In this document: positions 22,896-35,483 of the stretch, piece after piece
Position numbering within the stretch: the first letter of the stretch is position 1
How the letters are laid out: each line of letters opens with the position of its first letter
Source of the DNA: Moringa oleifera
Lineage: Eukaryota > Streptophyta > Magnoliopsida > Brassicales > Moringaceae
Reading direction: 5' to 3'
NCBI GenBank assembly: GCA_021397835.1
Contig: JAJFZO010000094.1
Location: forward strand, 447,501 to 511,500
Length of the DNA: 64,000 nucleotides
The notes under the pieces: generated by a model
Told to the model about the DNA's origin: nothing
Databases searched by the model: none
The model's input: only the letters and a program-made list of their open reading frames with translations
Position numbers and translations under genes: made by a program

Positions 22896-23143
22896 CATCC
22901 TGTTGGCCAAGGCTATAAACTCGTTGAATACATCAGTGTAGCGCACATGCGGCCCAGAACATCTATGGGCATCACAGACCTGTTATTGCCTCAAACTTCC
23001 TTAGCCTAAGCGGCCATAGTCCCTCCAAGAAGCCAGCCATGGAGGAATACCTCCACGTAGCTAGTTAGTAGGCTGAGGTCTCATTCGTTAACAGAATTAA
23101 CCAGACAAATCGCTCTACCAACTAAGAATGGCCATGCACCACC

Positions 23144-23174
<31 letters not shown>

Positions 23175-23376
23175 ATCAATCCTTACTATGTCTGGACCTA
23201 GTAAGTTTCCCTATGTTGAGTCCAATTAAGCCGCAGGCTCCACTCTTAGTGGTGCCCTCCATCAATTCCTTTAAGTTTCAGCCTTACGACCATACTCCCC
23301 CCAAAACCCAAAGACTTTGATTTCTTATAATGTGCCAACGGAGTCCTAAAAGCAACAGCCGCTGATCCTTGGTCAT

Positions 23377-23411
<35 letters not shown>

Positions 23412-23440
23412 TGTCTTCAAATCCATAACCTTCGTTCTTA

Positions 23441-23471
<31 letters not shown>

Positions 23472-24294
23472 ATAGTTGTTCATCACCTGTTAATCATCAC
23501 CTCGATCTTGAAGGCCAATAGAATAAGATCGAAATCCTATGATGTTATCCAATGCTAATGTATTCAGAGCATAGGCTTGTGTATTCAGAGCGTAGGCTTG
23601 CTTTAAGCACTTTAATTTCTTCAAAGTAACAATGGCGGAGGCACAATCCTGCCAATTAAGGCCAGGAGGTTTTTAACTGCAACAACTTAAATATACGCTA
23701 TTGGAGATGGAATAACCACGGCTGCTGGCACCAGACTTACCCTCCAATGGATCCTCATTAAGGGATTTTGATTGTACTCATTCTAATTACTAGAATCGAA
23801 GAGCTGGTATTATTATTTATTATCAATACCTCCCTATGTTAGGATTGGGAAATTTGCGCGCCTGTTGCCTTCCTTGGATGTGGTAGCCATTTCTCAGGCT
23901 CCCTCTCCAGAATCGAACCCTAATTCTTCGTCACTCGTCACTACCATAGTAGGCAACTATCTTACCATCGAAAGTTGATAGGTTAGAAATTTGAATGATG
24001 CGTCATTGACAAGATGGCCTTGCAATCCATCGAGTTATCATGAATCATCAGAGCAATGGGTGAAGCCTGCGTTGACCTTTTATCTAATAAATGCGTCCCT
24101 TCTAGAAGTCGGGGTTTGTTGCACGTATTAGCTCTAGAATTACTATGGTTATCCAAGTAGTAGGTACCATCAAACAAACCATAAATGATTTAATGAGCCA
24201 TTCGCAGTTTCACAGTCTGAATTAGTTCATACTCACACATGCATGGCTTAATCTTTGAGACAAGCATATGACTACTAGTAGGATCAACCAGATA
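22606..24294 (-). rRNA. 18S rRNA pseudogene without retroelement
   Basis: Both ends present (aatgatccttctgtagg to caaccagata) but 1,689 bp long against about 1,810 expected. Deletions lie near 23486 (about 60 bp) and 23666 (about 90 bp). A 20-bp tandem duplication (gtattcagagc...taggcttg) lies at about 23560-23600. The 530 loop is mutated (ataaccacggctgctgg). ACGGGCGGTGTGTAC is intact (about 22763). The retroelement target reads catagtaggcaac and is empty (about 23946-23956). Confidence 0.95.
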
Positions 24295-25260
24295 ACATCC
24301 TTTGTGACACTGCGCCAACTAGGACCGAAGCATGCTGCAAGGCTTACTGAGGCCAAAGCTATTGCGATCATCGCTTAAAATCAATAGGACGTGGGATAAA
24401 TACTTGTGCTTGGACAGACAGAGGCTAAGGCCATTCCTGTCGTAACAGTTTTTGCACTCAAGGGGACGACTGAGTGCCTGTGTGCCAAAGCAGCCACATG
24501 CCGAAGCAAGCCGTGCTTAGAGCACAAGGCCCGACTTAGGTTTCCACCCATCCCTGTAAGGGATATGGTGCAAAAACAATCGACTCGAATCATCGAATTT
24601 CGTTGTGAAGGCACGCAACACAAGATCCCAATGTCACCCACGAAAAGCCAACGTATGGCTTGGGGTCAAACTTGAAGCGACGTGCTAGCCGATAGTTCGA
24701 TCACGCTGTGCAATGAGTCCACCTCGAAAAGCCTAAGCGTCGGGATCCAACCCCGCGTCTACTACCTCAAGGGCCTGCAACGAGGCACTCCGCATGCTCG
24801 AAATTCCCCCAGCGATTTGGCGCTCGCATGCATCATTGTTAGCTTCGTCGTCCACACCATCATGTTTGTATGGCCACATCACAGCTCATTATCCCACGAT
24901 TTTGTGGATTTTGTTTCTCATATTTTTCCCACAGATGAGGCCTTGGCAGCAGGGTGTCACGCGTGCCTAGGCTGGCCGTGTGGCTCGCTCGATGCTAGCA
25001 GCCGACGATCATGTCATCAATTGCACTGCGCAATGAGTTCGCCTCAGCAAGCCTGAGGGTCGAGATCCAACCCCATGTCTGCTGCCTCGAGGGCCTACGA
25101 CGAAGCACTCCGCATGCTTGAAATCCCCTTAGTGATTTGGCCCTCGCATAGCATGCATCATCATTAGCTTCACCACCCATACCGTCGAGCTTATCTAGCC
25201 ATTATCCCATGATTTTTCTAGTTTTGTTGCCCATAATTTTACGGATTTTGTTTCCCACAT
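24295..25260 (-). repeat. 5'ETS with about 1.7 copies of the 326-bp repeat
   Basis: ETS sequence as at 7869 to about 24690, then a 5'-truncated copy of the 326-bp repeat and a second copy starting with gaggccttggcagcagg at about 24937. Shorter than the first spacer because repeats are fewer. Confidence 0.75.
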
Positions 25261-25498
25261 TTTTCTCACTTTGTTGGCTACTAATCGGGCATCCAACACT
25301 CTTCGGTCAATGTCATCGGAAGCCTGCCTGCTGGCGTTGGTGACCGCCACAGCCACGCACCACCGGCTAGATGGGCAAGGTAGCAACCCGCCCTACTCAT
25401 GCCATGTGCGCTGGGTACCCCAAGCCCAATGTCTGCCCATGTGGGATGGGCAGGGGGGAGCACGCATGGCCCTTTTGCACCCAGCAAGCTAGGTGACC

Positions 25499-25520
25499 AC
25501 CTTCCCTCTAAAGTGTCTTA
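25499..25520 (-). promoter_or_regulatory. Putative Pol I start element, decayed
   Basis: Plus strand ccttccctctaaagtgtctt corresponds to cctcccccctaaagagtctt at 9718. The G run is interrupted (AGAGGGAAGG on the minus strand). Leader sequence homologous to 9481-9717 precedes it at 25261-25498. Confidence 0.35.
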
Positions 25521-25865
25521 AATGAAATTTCACTTCCAGCAAGAGGAAACATCAACATGTTTGAGCCATCATAATGGGTCTAAAATGTTATTTACTTGAA
25601 ATTTTGAGCTAAAATTTTATGCATAACTAGAGAATAATCATATCTACCACCAGAAAACATTTCAGGATTTTTTGGGTACTAAAATTTTTTAATGAATTTT
25701 TTACAACCAAAAATTGAAAAAATCATCAAAAAAAAAAAGCCCTTGAGTCAAAATGATCCCAAACTTCAGGGGTAGACTCCTCAGAATTACACGATTTATT
25801 TGAGTCATTTGGGGACCAATTTCATGATGAAAAGACTATCAATTCATACTAATTTCGCAACTAGG
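25521..25865 (-). other. AT-rich IGS block
   Basis: Counterpart of 9739-10085 (ttgagctaaaattttatgcataac), including an A tract at about 25728-25738. Conserved position between the putative Pol I start and the GC-rich repeats. Confidence 0.6.
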
Positions 25866-26515
25866 CATTACAGCCAACACGCTGGGGCAGCTGTGCCTCT
25901 GCTTGGCCCAGGGGTGCATGCTGGCTGCCCTGTCCAGTGCACCTTCAGCCAGCCCATGGCTGCCCTCAGGGTCCATCACAGCCAGGGGACACGACCAAGC
26001 CCAACTTGCGCATTAAATCAACACCCACAACATGTGCCGAGCCTCACAGCATGCCCGCGGCGGGCTCGCATGGGGCACCCCTGGCAAGGCTGGCACCGTG
26101 CTTACTGGGGATTGCTGTGGCACCCCTAGCTCACATGCTGGGCACCTTGTCGAGGGGCAGGGATGAGAGGGTTGGCTAACGATGAGTGCACGTGGCCTGG
26201 CTGGTGTCCCCACCGCTACCGTATGCTGGGCAAGCAGCCCATGCCGTGCCTGCTGGGGGATGTCGAGGCATGCCTCTCGTGCCCAGGGTCCATATCACGC
26301 TGCTTCCTTGGCTTGCTAACTAGGCACCATGTCGAGGGTCAGGGACGAGGGGTTGGCAAGCGATGGGCGCAAGTGGCCTGGCTGGCGCGCCCACTATTGT
26401 CACATGTTGGGCAAGCTGCCCATGCCGTGCTTGCTGGGGGTTGCCGAGGCATGCCTCCCATGCCCAGTGTCTGTGTGACACAGCTCCCCTGGCCCGCTCA
26501 CTGGGCAATGCTTTA
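25866..26515 (-). repeat. IGS GC-rich subrepeats, about three copies
   Basis: The same 180-bp family (ggttggctaacgatgag at 26170, ggttggcaagcgatgggc at 26350) preceded by the divergent leader. Far fewer copies than the roughly ten, fifteen and eighteen elsewhere. Confidence 0.88.
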
Positions 26516-26700
26516 TCGAGGGACAACATCAAGTGACAAGTTTTTGTTAGATATATATCTTTTTTTTTTAGAGTAACACTTGGTTCCCTAATGCTTCCTG
26601 ATATGTTTCCAAGTGTTGTTCCCTTGTGTTTCTCATTCTCTACAAGCCTAAAGGACTTGCTGAAAAGAGAAGGACAATTATTGTGGGGGTTCGGAAGGGG
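26516..26700 (-). other. 3' external spacer
   Basis: Short T tract at about 26563 then the conserved agtaacacttggttccc spacer. A segment present in the other copies (ttctttttccaagtcattatcttg to cgattgtcg) is missing near 26660. Confidence 0.6.
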
Positions 26701-28707
26701 GGAGGAACGAATCGGGGGGATAAAAGGCTGAATCTCAGTGGATCGTGGCAGCATGGCCATTCTACCACTTACAATACCCCATCGCATATTTAAGTCATCG
26801 ACAAATGATTCTACCTGTCACTTGGTGGGAATCACACTTCAAAACAGCCCGCGAGGCTCCTCTGTCGCGCAGGCTTGGCCAACGACATGTGCCTTTGGGG
26901 GTCGGGAGGCCCCTACTGCAGGTCGACAATCAAGCGACAGGTGCATGCATCACTTCTAGCTCGGATTCTAACTTAGAGATGTTCAGTCATAATTCAGCGC
27001 ACGATAGCTTCATGCCACTAGGTTTTCAACCAAGTGCAATGACCAATTGTGCGAATCAACGATTCCTCTCGTACGAGGTTGAACTACTATTGCAATGCGA
27101 GCATCAGTAGGGTAAAACTAACCGTTCTCATGACGATCTAAACCTAGCTCACATTCCCTATTGGTGGGTGAACAATCCAACACTTGGTGAATTCTGCTTC
27201 ACAATGATAGGAAGAGCCGACATCAAAGGATGAAAAAGCAACGTCGCTATGAACACTTGACTGCTATAAGCTAGTTATCCTAATGGTAACTTTTCTGACA
27301 CCTCTAGTTTTAAATTTTGAAGGTCTAAAGGATCGATAGGCCACGCTTTCATAGTTCGTATTCATACTAGAAATCAGAATCAAACGAGCTTTTACCCTTT
27401 TATTCCACACGAGATTTCTGTTCTCGTTGAGCTCATCTTAGGACACCTACGTTAGTTTTTAACAGATGTGCCACCCCAGCCAACCTCCCTACCGGACAAT
27501 GTCTTCCACTCGGATCAGCAAGCTGAAGCCGACCTTGGGTCCAAAAAGAGGGGCAACGTCTCGCCTCTGATTCACAGAATAAGTAAAATAACGTTACAAG
27601 TAGTGGTATTTCACTTTTGCCATTTTCGACTCCCACTTATCTTGCAGCTCTCAAGTCATTTCACAAAGTCGGATTAGAGTCAAGCTTAACAGGGTCTTTT
27701 TTCCCTGTTGATTCTACCAAGCCCATTCCCTTGGTTGTGGTTTCGCTGGATCGTAGACGGGGACAGTGGTTTAATTAGTCTTTCACCCCTATACCTAAGT
27801 TAGATGAACGATTTGCACGTCAGTATCACTACGGGCCTCCACTAGAGTTTCCTCCAGCTTCACCCCGCTCAGGCATAGTTTACCATCTTTCGGGTCCTAA
27901 CAGGCATGCTCGCACTCGAACCCTTCTCCAAAGATCGAGGTCGATTGGCAGTGCACCTGCGAGGGATCCCGCCAATCAGCTTCCTTGTGCCTTATGGGTT
28001 TACTTGCCCGTTGAGTTGCATACGTGTCAGACTTCTTGGTCCATGTTTCAAGACGGGTCAAATGTGGAGCCCGCTAGCCAACGCGGAAGCGTGCACATGC
28101 TGAAGCACCGTCGCGATGGTGCGTGCTGCCAGCCACCATCTCGATGATGATGTCTCCGCGAGCGTATCAAAGGCTCAGGCTTGGGCTGCTGATGCGATTC
28201 GTGTCAATCCACACCTCCAGTCGATCATAAGACCGGTTTGTGGCAGTTCCACATCCAACCAAGGTGCATCGTTGGCCCCCATCCGCTTCCCTCCCGATAA
28301 TTTCAAGCATTCTTTGACTCTCTTTTCAAAATCTTTTTCATATTTCCCTCAAGGTACTTGTTCGTTATAGGTCTCTCACCCCTATTTAGCCTTGGACGAA
28401 ATTTACCACCCTATTGGGGCTGCATTCCCAAATAACCCAACTCGTTAATAGCGCCTCGTGATGCGATAGGGTCCAAGTGAGACGAGGCTCTCACCCTCTT
28501 CGACACCCCTTTCTAAGGGACTTGGGCCCCGGTCCATCGCTGAGGATGCTTTTTCAGACTAAAATTCGGGTGCCGAGGGTGCACGATTTTTAAGCTAGGC
28601 TTTTCCCAGTTTGGTCGCTGTTACTAGGGGAATCCTTGTTAGTTTCTTTTCCTTCGCTTATTGATATGCTTAAACTCAATGGGTGGTCTCGCTTAACATG
28701 GGTTGAC
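26701..28707 (-). rRNA. 26S rRNA pseudogene with 1.4-kb internal deletion
   Basis: 3' end (complement of GATTCGTTCCTCC) and 5' end (gatatgcttaaactcaatggg) are present. At about 27768 the sequence jumps from gacggggacagtgg to attagtctttcaccc. The 2980-6006 copy has about 1.4 kb between those points (3769 to 5173). This removes the middle of the gene. The sarcin/ricin area (about 27060) reads gattcctctcgtacg. Confidence 0.93.
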
Positions 28708-28931
28708 ATCTCAATCGATCGATCATTGGATCTGTGAGCCGCGAGCGAGCAACATGCACATAAGGGAGTACAAGGCTTTCTTTACCACTGCTAAGTCGTG
28801 TCGCAAAGTCGCTCGAGGCTCTTTTTTAGGCCAACTGCAAGCCAAAGGTGCACGAGAGGCCAGCATCCGCCCTGCGATGGTCCTTCCCTTCCCAGAAGGG
28901 ATGCCAAGCGGGGGTGTCAAGGGCGACGGTG
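28708..28931 (-). other. ITS2
   Basis: Between 26S and 5.8S, about 224 bp, with the shared catctcaatcgatcgatcattgg and gcgatggtccttccc elements. Confidence 0.85.
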
Positions 28932-29095
28932 CTTAACACTCAGGCAGACGTGCCCTCGGCCTGATGGCTTCGGGCATAACTTGTGTTCAAAGACTTGATG
29001 GTTCACAGGATTCTACAATTCACACCAAGTATCGCATTTCATTACGACTTTTCATCGATGCAAGAGCCGAGATATCTGTTGTCAACAGTCATTTT
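28932..29095 (-). rRNA. 5.8S rRNA pseudogene
   Basis: About 164 bp with recognisable motifs, each damaged: ttgtgttcaaag (for tgcgttcaaag), ggattctacaattc (for ggattctgcaattc), cattacgacttttcatcg (for cgctacgttcttcatcg). Confidence 0.9.
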
Positions 29096-29342
29096 TGACA
29101 TCGTTTAGGGATGACACGACTGCCAGCCGTGCACCAAGATCAGGGCGACTGAGGCGTGCTTTTTCATTCGAGCTCTTTGGCGCATCCCGCACTATGGGTT
29201 TTGTTGTTATGTGCGACGAGGGCCTTGGACATGAGCCCGCGTACCCTTGCAATGCGAGGTGGGACAAGGGCTCGAGAGCCCATCGCCCTGTCGGTGTGTT
29301 TACAACGTGTTTGCGAGTCGTTTCGCTAAGCGAATTTTTGAC
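29096..29342 (-). other. ITS1
   Basis: About 247 bp. The core reads ctctttggcgcatcccgcac, close to the angiosperm ITS1 motif. Confidence 0.85.
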
Positions 29343-29584
29343 AATGATCCTTCTATAGGTTCACCTATGAAAACCTCACTACGACTTTTCCTTCGTCTAA
29401 ATTATAAGGTTCAGTGGACTTCTCACAGAGTCACGAGCGGTGAACTGCCCACATCACCACGATTCGAACACATCATCGGACCATTCAATTGGTAAGAGAG
29501 ATGGGTGGTGTGTACAAAGGGTAGGGACATAGTCAACACAAGCTGATGACTTGCACTTACTAGGAATTCATCGTTAAAGACCAA

Positions 29585-29624
<40 letters not shown>

Positions 29625-29698
29625 AATTACCTTGGCCTATCGGCCAAGGCTATGAACTTGTTGAATACATCAGTGTAGTGCGCATGCCTCAAACTTCC
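29343..29698 (-). rRNA. 18S rRNA 3' fragment fused to ETS
   Basis: Only the 3' 356 bp of 18S remain (from aatgatccttctatagg). After gcgcatg a small piece is missing, then cctcaaacttcc runs directly into cacattttccccatcgatgagg, which is 5'ETS repeat sequence. About 1.45 kb of 18S plus the proximal ETS are lost. The shared stretch aaacttcc/tttccc at the junction suggests joining through a few matching bases. The retroelement site is not present. Confidence 0.92.
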
Positions 29699-30290
29699 CA
29701 CATTTTCCCCATCGATGAGGCCTTGGCAGCAAGGGTGTCACGTTGTGCCCAGGCTGGCCGTGTGGCTCGCTCGATGCTAACGGTCGACGATAGTGTCGTT
29801 GATTGCGCTGCACAACGAGTTTGCCTAGGTAAGCATGAGCCTCAGAATCCAACCCTGCATTACCTTGAGGGCTTGCAACGAAGCACTCTACTTGCTCAAA
29901 ATCCCGCTAGCGATTTGGCACTTGCATAGCATGCATCATTATTAGCTTCGCCGCCCATATTGTCGAGCTTGTCTTGCCACATTCCAGCTCATTATCCCAT
30001 GATTTTTCTTGTTTTGTTCCCCATAATTTAGTGAATTTCATTTCTCACATTTTCCCCACTCCGTTGGCTATGGATTGGGCATCCCATACTCTTCGACAGA
30101 TGTTATCGGCCGCCTGCCTGCTAGCGGTGGTGACCGACAAAGCCACGCACCACCGGCTGGATGGGCAAGGCAGCAAGCCGCCTTGCCCATACCATGCGCA
30201 TTGGGTTCCCCAAGCCTAACGCCTACCCATGTGGAATAGGCTGGGGGGGAGCACGCATGGCCTGTTGTCACCCAGCAAGCTAGGTGACCA
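29699..30290 (-). repeat. 5'ETS: one 326-bp repeat plus GC-rich leader
   Basis: Single copy starting gaggccttggcagcaagg (about 29716), followed by the leader block (ttggctatggattgggcatcc, 30063) that lies next to the putative start site. Confidence 0.75.
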
Positions 30291-30312
30291 CTTCCCCCCT
30301 AAAGAATCTTAA
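30291..30312 (-). promoter_or_regulatory. Putative Pol I start element
   Basis: Plus strand cttcccccctaaagaatctt; minus strand TTTAGGGGGG intact. Same context as the element at 9718. Confidence 0.4.
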
Positions 30313-30660
30313 ATGATATTTCACTCGCGGTAGGAGGAAACATCAATATGTTTGAGCCGTCATAATGGGTCTAAAAAATTATTTACTAGGAATTTTGAGC
30401 TGAAATTTTGTATGTAAATGGAGAATAATCATATCTACCACTAGTAAAAATTTCGAAATTTTCTGGGCACCAAAATTTTTTAATGAATTTTTTACAGCCA
30501 AAAATTGGAAAAATCATCAAAAATAGCCCATGAGTCGAAATGATCCCAAACTTTAGAGACAAACTTCTCATGAATCACACAATTTATATGAGTCATTTTG
30601 GGACAAATTTCACAATGAAAAGACCATCAATTCACACTAATTTTGCAATTGGGCATTATG
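30313..30660 (-). other. AT-rich IGS block
   Basis: Counterpart of 9739-10085 with ttgagctgaaattttgtatg; ends where the GC-rich leader ccaaggcaattgtgcctctg starts. Confidence 0.6.
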
Positions 30661-31630
30661 ACGAGCAGGCCAAGGCAATTGTGCCTCTGCCTGGCCCAAG
30701 GTGCATGCTGGCTGCCATGTCCAGCACACCTCCAACCACCCCATGGCTACCCTCAAGGTCCATCACAGCCAAGGGACATGGCCAAGCCCAACTTGCCCAT
30801 GAAATAAACACACACAGCACGTGCCGAGCCTCACAACATGCTCGCGGTTGGCTCGCGAGAGGCGCCCCTGGCAAGGCTAGCGTCGCGCGTGCTGGGGACT
30901 ACTGTGGAACCCCTTGCTCGCACGTTGGGCACCATGTTGAGAGGTAGGGATGAGGGGGCTGGCTCATCATGGGTGCCCGTGGCCTGGCTAGCATGCCCAC
31001 CGCTGCTGCACGTTGGGCAAGCAGCGCATGCCATGCCAGCTGGGGGCTGCCGAGGCATGCCTCCTGTGTCCAGGGTCCATGCGACATGGCTCCCCTAGCT
31101 CACTCCCTGGGCACCCTGTCGAGGGGCAGGGACGAGGGGGCTGGCTCGCGATGGGCACTCGTGGCTTGGCTAGCGCGCCCACAGCTGCCTCACGCTGGGA
31201 AAGAAGCCCATGCCGTGCTTGCTCAGGGTCCATGCGACGTGGCTCCCTTTGCTCACTCGCTGGGTAGTAAGTCAAGGGGCAGGGATGAGGGGCTGGCTCG
31301 CGATGGGCACTCGTGGCCTTGCTAGTGCGTCGGCCGCTGCCGCACGCTGGCCAAGCAGCCCATGCCGTGCCTGTTGGGGGTTGTCGAAGCATGCCTCCCA
31401 TGCCTAAGGTCCATGCGATGCAACTCCACTGGCTCGCTCATTGAGCACCATGTCGATGGGCCAGGACGTGGGGCTGTCTCGCAATGGGTGCTCGTGGCCT
31501 GGCTGGTGCACCCACCACTACCGCACGATGGGCAAGTAGCCCATGCCGTCCCTGCTAGGGGCTGCGGAGGCATGCCTCCCATGCCCAGGGTCTGTGCGAC
31601 GTGGCTCCCCTCGCTCGCTCACTAGATGAT
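30661..31630 (-). repeat. IGS GC-rich subrepeats, about four to five copies
   Basis: gggggctggctcatcatggg (30953), gggggctggctcgcgatggg (31136), ggggctggctcgcgatggg (31290), ggggctgtctcgcaatggg (31471). The third interval is shorter than 180 bp because of an internal deletion near 31220. Confidence 0.88.
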
Positions 31631-31881
31631 ACTTTACTGAGGGATAGCATCGAGGGACAAGTTTCTGTTAGATATATATTTTTTTTATTGGAGTAACACT
31701 TGGCTCCCCAATACTTCCCGATATGTTTCCAAGTGTTTTGCCCTTGTGTTCTCATTCTCAACAAGGCTAAAGGACTTGCTTCTTTTTCCAAGTCATTATC
31801 TTGGGGGGATGATTTTAGACCTTAGGGCATCGATTGTCGAAAAGAGAGGGACAATTTTTGTGGGGGTTCAAGGGGGGGGGG
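31631..31881 (-). other. 3' external spacer
   Basis: TA/T tract at 31670-31687 then the conserved spacer to the 26S end, closed by a G tract (about 31872-31882). Confidence 0.6.
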
Positions 31882-33895
31882 GAGGGACAAATCGAAGTAA
31901 CAAAGGGTTGAATCTCTATGGATCATGGTAGCAAGGCCACTTTGCCACTTACAATACCTTATCGCGTATTTATGTCGTTTGCAAATGATTTTACCCGTCG
32001 CTCGGTGGGAATCACACTTTAAGGCAGCCCACGAGGCTCTTTCGCCGCGCGGGCTTAGCCAATGACACGTGCCTTTAGGGGTTGAAAGGCCCTTATTGTA
32101 GGTCGGTAATTTGGTGGTGGGCACATGCATCGCTTCTAGCTCGGATTTTGACTTCGAGTCATTGAGCCGTTTCCAGGTGGGCAGGCTGTTAAACAGAAAA
32201 GATAACTCTTTTCAGGGCCCTTGTCGACGTCTCCGGACTCCCTAATGTTACCGTCAGCCGATACATCTCAGTTTTAGAATTTTAATCGAATCCCCTTTCA
32301 AAGCTCGTGCCGAGGCGCTATCTGACTTGCTTTCCTCTTCTTTTAGGATCAACTAACCCATGTGCAAGTGCCATTCACATGGAACCTTTCCCCTCTTCAG
32401 CTTTCAAAGTTCTTATTTGAATATTTGCTACTACCACCAAGATCTGCATCAATGGCCGTTCTATCCAGGCTCGTTCCTTGGGTTTTGCGGTGACCACCGC
32501 GCCCTCCTATTCATTGGGGGCTTGGCCCTTGCCCTAATGGCCGGGTATAGGTCGCGCGCTTCAGTTCCATCTATTTTTTAGGCTAGTTGATTCGGCAGGT
32601 GAGTTGTTCCGCATTCCTTAGCGGATTTTGACTTCCATGACCACCGTCCTGCTATCCTAATCGACCAACACCCTTTGTGGGTTCTAGATTAGTGCACAGT
32701 TGGGCACTGTAACTTGGCTTTCGGTTCATCCTGCATCATCAGTTCTGCTTACCAATAATGGCCCACTTGGAGCTCTCGATTCCGTGGGACGGCTCAACGA
32801 AGCAGCCACCCCATACTAACTATTTAAAGTTTGAGAATAGGTCCAGGGCATTATGCCCTCGATGCCTCTAATCATTGGCTTTACCCCATAGAACTCGCAT
32901 CTGAGCTCTAGCTATCTTGAGGGAAACTTCGGAAGGAACTAGCTACTAGACAGTTCGATTAGTCTTTCTCCCCTATACCCAAGTCAGACAAACGATTTGC
33001 ATGTTAGTATCACTGCGTGCTTCCACCAGAGTTCCCTTCTGCTTCATCCCACTTAGGCATAGTTCACCATCTTTCCAGTCCCGACAGGCATGCTCGCACT
33101 CGAACCCTTCTCAAAAGATCGAGGTAATTCGACGGTGCACCCACGAGGGATCTCTCCAATCAGCTTCCTTACGCTTTATGGGTTTACTCGCCTGTTGACT
33201 AGCATGCATGTCACACTCTTTGGTTCGTGTTTCAAGGCGGGTCAAATGAGGAGTCCACTGGCTGATGTTGGGAGAGCGTAGGTGTCAAAGCACTGCCACG
33301 ATGGCGTGTGTTGCCAGCCATGATCTCAACGACGATGTCTCCGTGAGCGTATCAAAGGCTCAGGCTTGGGCTGCTGTCATGATTCGCATCGATTTGCACC
33401 CCAAGTCGATCGACGGACCAGCTCATGGTCGTTCCACATCCCATCGAGGTGTATCGTTTGCCCCCATTCGCTTCCCTCCCGATAATTTCAAGCACTCTTT
33501 AACTCTCTTTTCAAAGTCCTTTTGATCTTTCCCTAGCGGTACTTATTCGCTATCAGTCTCTCGCCCGAATTTAGCCTTCAACGGAATTTACCGCCCTATT
33601 GGGGCTGCATTCCCAAATAACTCGACTCATCGACAACGTCTTGTGGTGTGATAAGGTTCGGGCAAGACAGGGCTCTCGCCCTCTCCGGTGCCTTTTTCCA
33701 GGGGACTTGGGCCCCAGTTCGTCGCTAAGGATGCTTCTTCAGAGTATAATTCGGGCGCCAAGGGTGTACGATTTGTAAGCTGGGCTTTTCTCGTTTCGCT
33801 CGCTGTTACTAGGGGAATCCTTGTTAGTTTCTTTTTTTCTTTTACTTATTGATATGCTTAAACTCAGCTGGTGGTCCCGTTGGACCTGGGGTCGT
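31882..33895 (-). rRNA. 26S rRNA pseudogene with 1.35-kb internal deletion
   Basis: The 3' terminal about 275 nt (to gattttgacttcgag, 32158) are joined to tgagccgtttcca, which lies about 1.35 kb further in the 12451 copy (12726 to 14082). The 5' half continues to the 5' end (gatatgcttaaactcagctgg). The deletion takes out the sarcin/ricin loop and most of the peptidyl-transferase centre. Confidence 0.93.
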
Positions 33896-34115
33896 ATCTT
33901 GATCGATCGATCATTAGGTCTGTGAGCCGCGAGCGACCGACGCATGCACGAGGGAGCATGAGGCTTTCTCTATCACCGCCAAGCCATGACACGACGTCGC
34001 TTGAGGCTCTTTTTTAGGCCAACCGAGACCCAAAAGCGCATGGGAGGCCAACATCTACCCTGCGATCATCCCATCCCTCTTCGAAGGGATGCAGGGGGTC
34101 GGGGGCGATGGTGCT
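33896..34115 (-). other. ITS2
   Basis: About 220 bp, with tcttgatcgatcgatcattagg and cttgaggctcttttttaggcc. Confidence 0.85.
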
Positions 34116-34274
34116 TGACACCAAGGCAGACATGCCCTCGACCTAATGGCTTCGGGCGTAACTTGCGTTCAAAGACTCAATGGCTCACGAGATTTTGCAA
34201 TTCATACCAAGTATTTCATTTTGCTACATTCTTCATTGATGGAAGAGCCGAGATATCCGTTGCCAGAAGTCATT
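34116..34274 (-). rRNA. 5.8S rRNA pseudogene
   Basis: About 159 bp. tgcgttcaaag is intact (34173-34183); gctacattcttcattgatgg shows three changes in the strongest conserved motif. Confidence 0.9.
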
Positions 34275-34523
34275 TTAGACATCATTTAGGGATGACACGA
34301 TAGTTAGCCACGCACCGAGATCAAAGCGATTGGGCGTGCTTTTTCATTTGAGTTCCTTGGCGCATCCCGCGTTGTGGGTTTTGTTGTTGCGTATGACGTG
34401 GGGCTTGGGCACGAGCCCATGTACCCTTGCCACATGAGGCGAGACGAGGGGCTCGAGAGCCCTCCGTCCTGCCTGTGTGTTTACAACGTGTTCGCCGGTC
34501 ATTTTGCTGAGCAAGTTTTTAAC
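34275..34523 (-). other. ITS1
   Basis: About 249 bp with the angiosperm core motif well kept (ttccttggcgcatcccgcgt, about 34351). Confidence 0.85.
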
Positions 34524-35087
34524 AATGATCCTTCCACAAGTTCACCTACGAAAACCTTGTTATGACTTCTCCTTCCTCTAAATTAAAGTTTAGTGGACCT
34601 TTCATGATGTCCCGAGCGATAAACTGCCCACGTTACCATGATTCGAACACTTCATTAGACCATTCAATCGGTAGGAGTGACGGGTGGTGTGTACAAAGGG
34701 TAGGGACGTAGTCAACGTGAGCTGATGACTCGCGCTTACTAGGAATTTCTCGTTTAAGACCAATAATTGCAATGATCTATCCCCATCATGATGAAAATTT
34801 AAAGATTACCCTAACCTGTTGGCTACGGCTATAAACTCGTTGAATACATCAGTGTAGCGCGTGTGCGGCCCAGAACATCTAAGGGCATCATAGACTTGTT
34901 ATTGCCTCAAACTTCCTTTGCCTAAAAGGCCATAGTCCCTCTAAGAAGCCGGCTGTGGATGGTCACCTCCACGTAACTAGTTAGCAGGCTGAGGTCTCCT
35001 TCGTTAACGGAATTAACCAGACAAATCGCTCCACTAACTAAGAACAGCCATGCACTACCACCCATAGAATTAAGAAAGAGCTCTTAA

Positions 35088-35126
<39 letters not shown>

Positions 35127-35335
35127 CAGTGTTGAGTCAAATTAAGCCGCACGCTCCACTCCTGGTGGTGCCTTTCCGTCAATTCCTTTATGTTTTAGCC
35201 TTGCAACCATAGTTCCCTTAGAACCCAAAGACTTTGATTTCTCATCAGGTGTCAGCAAAGTTCTAAAAGAAACATCCACTAATCCCTGGTCAGCATCGTT
35301 TAAGGTTAAGACTAGGATGGTATCTGATCGTCTTT

Positions 35336-35394
<59 letters not shown>

Positions 35395-35450
35395 ATTCAA
35401 CTTTTATAAATCTAAGAATTTCACCTCTAACTATGAAATACGAATGCCCT

Positions 35451-35483
<33 letters not shown>

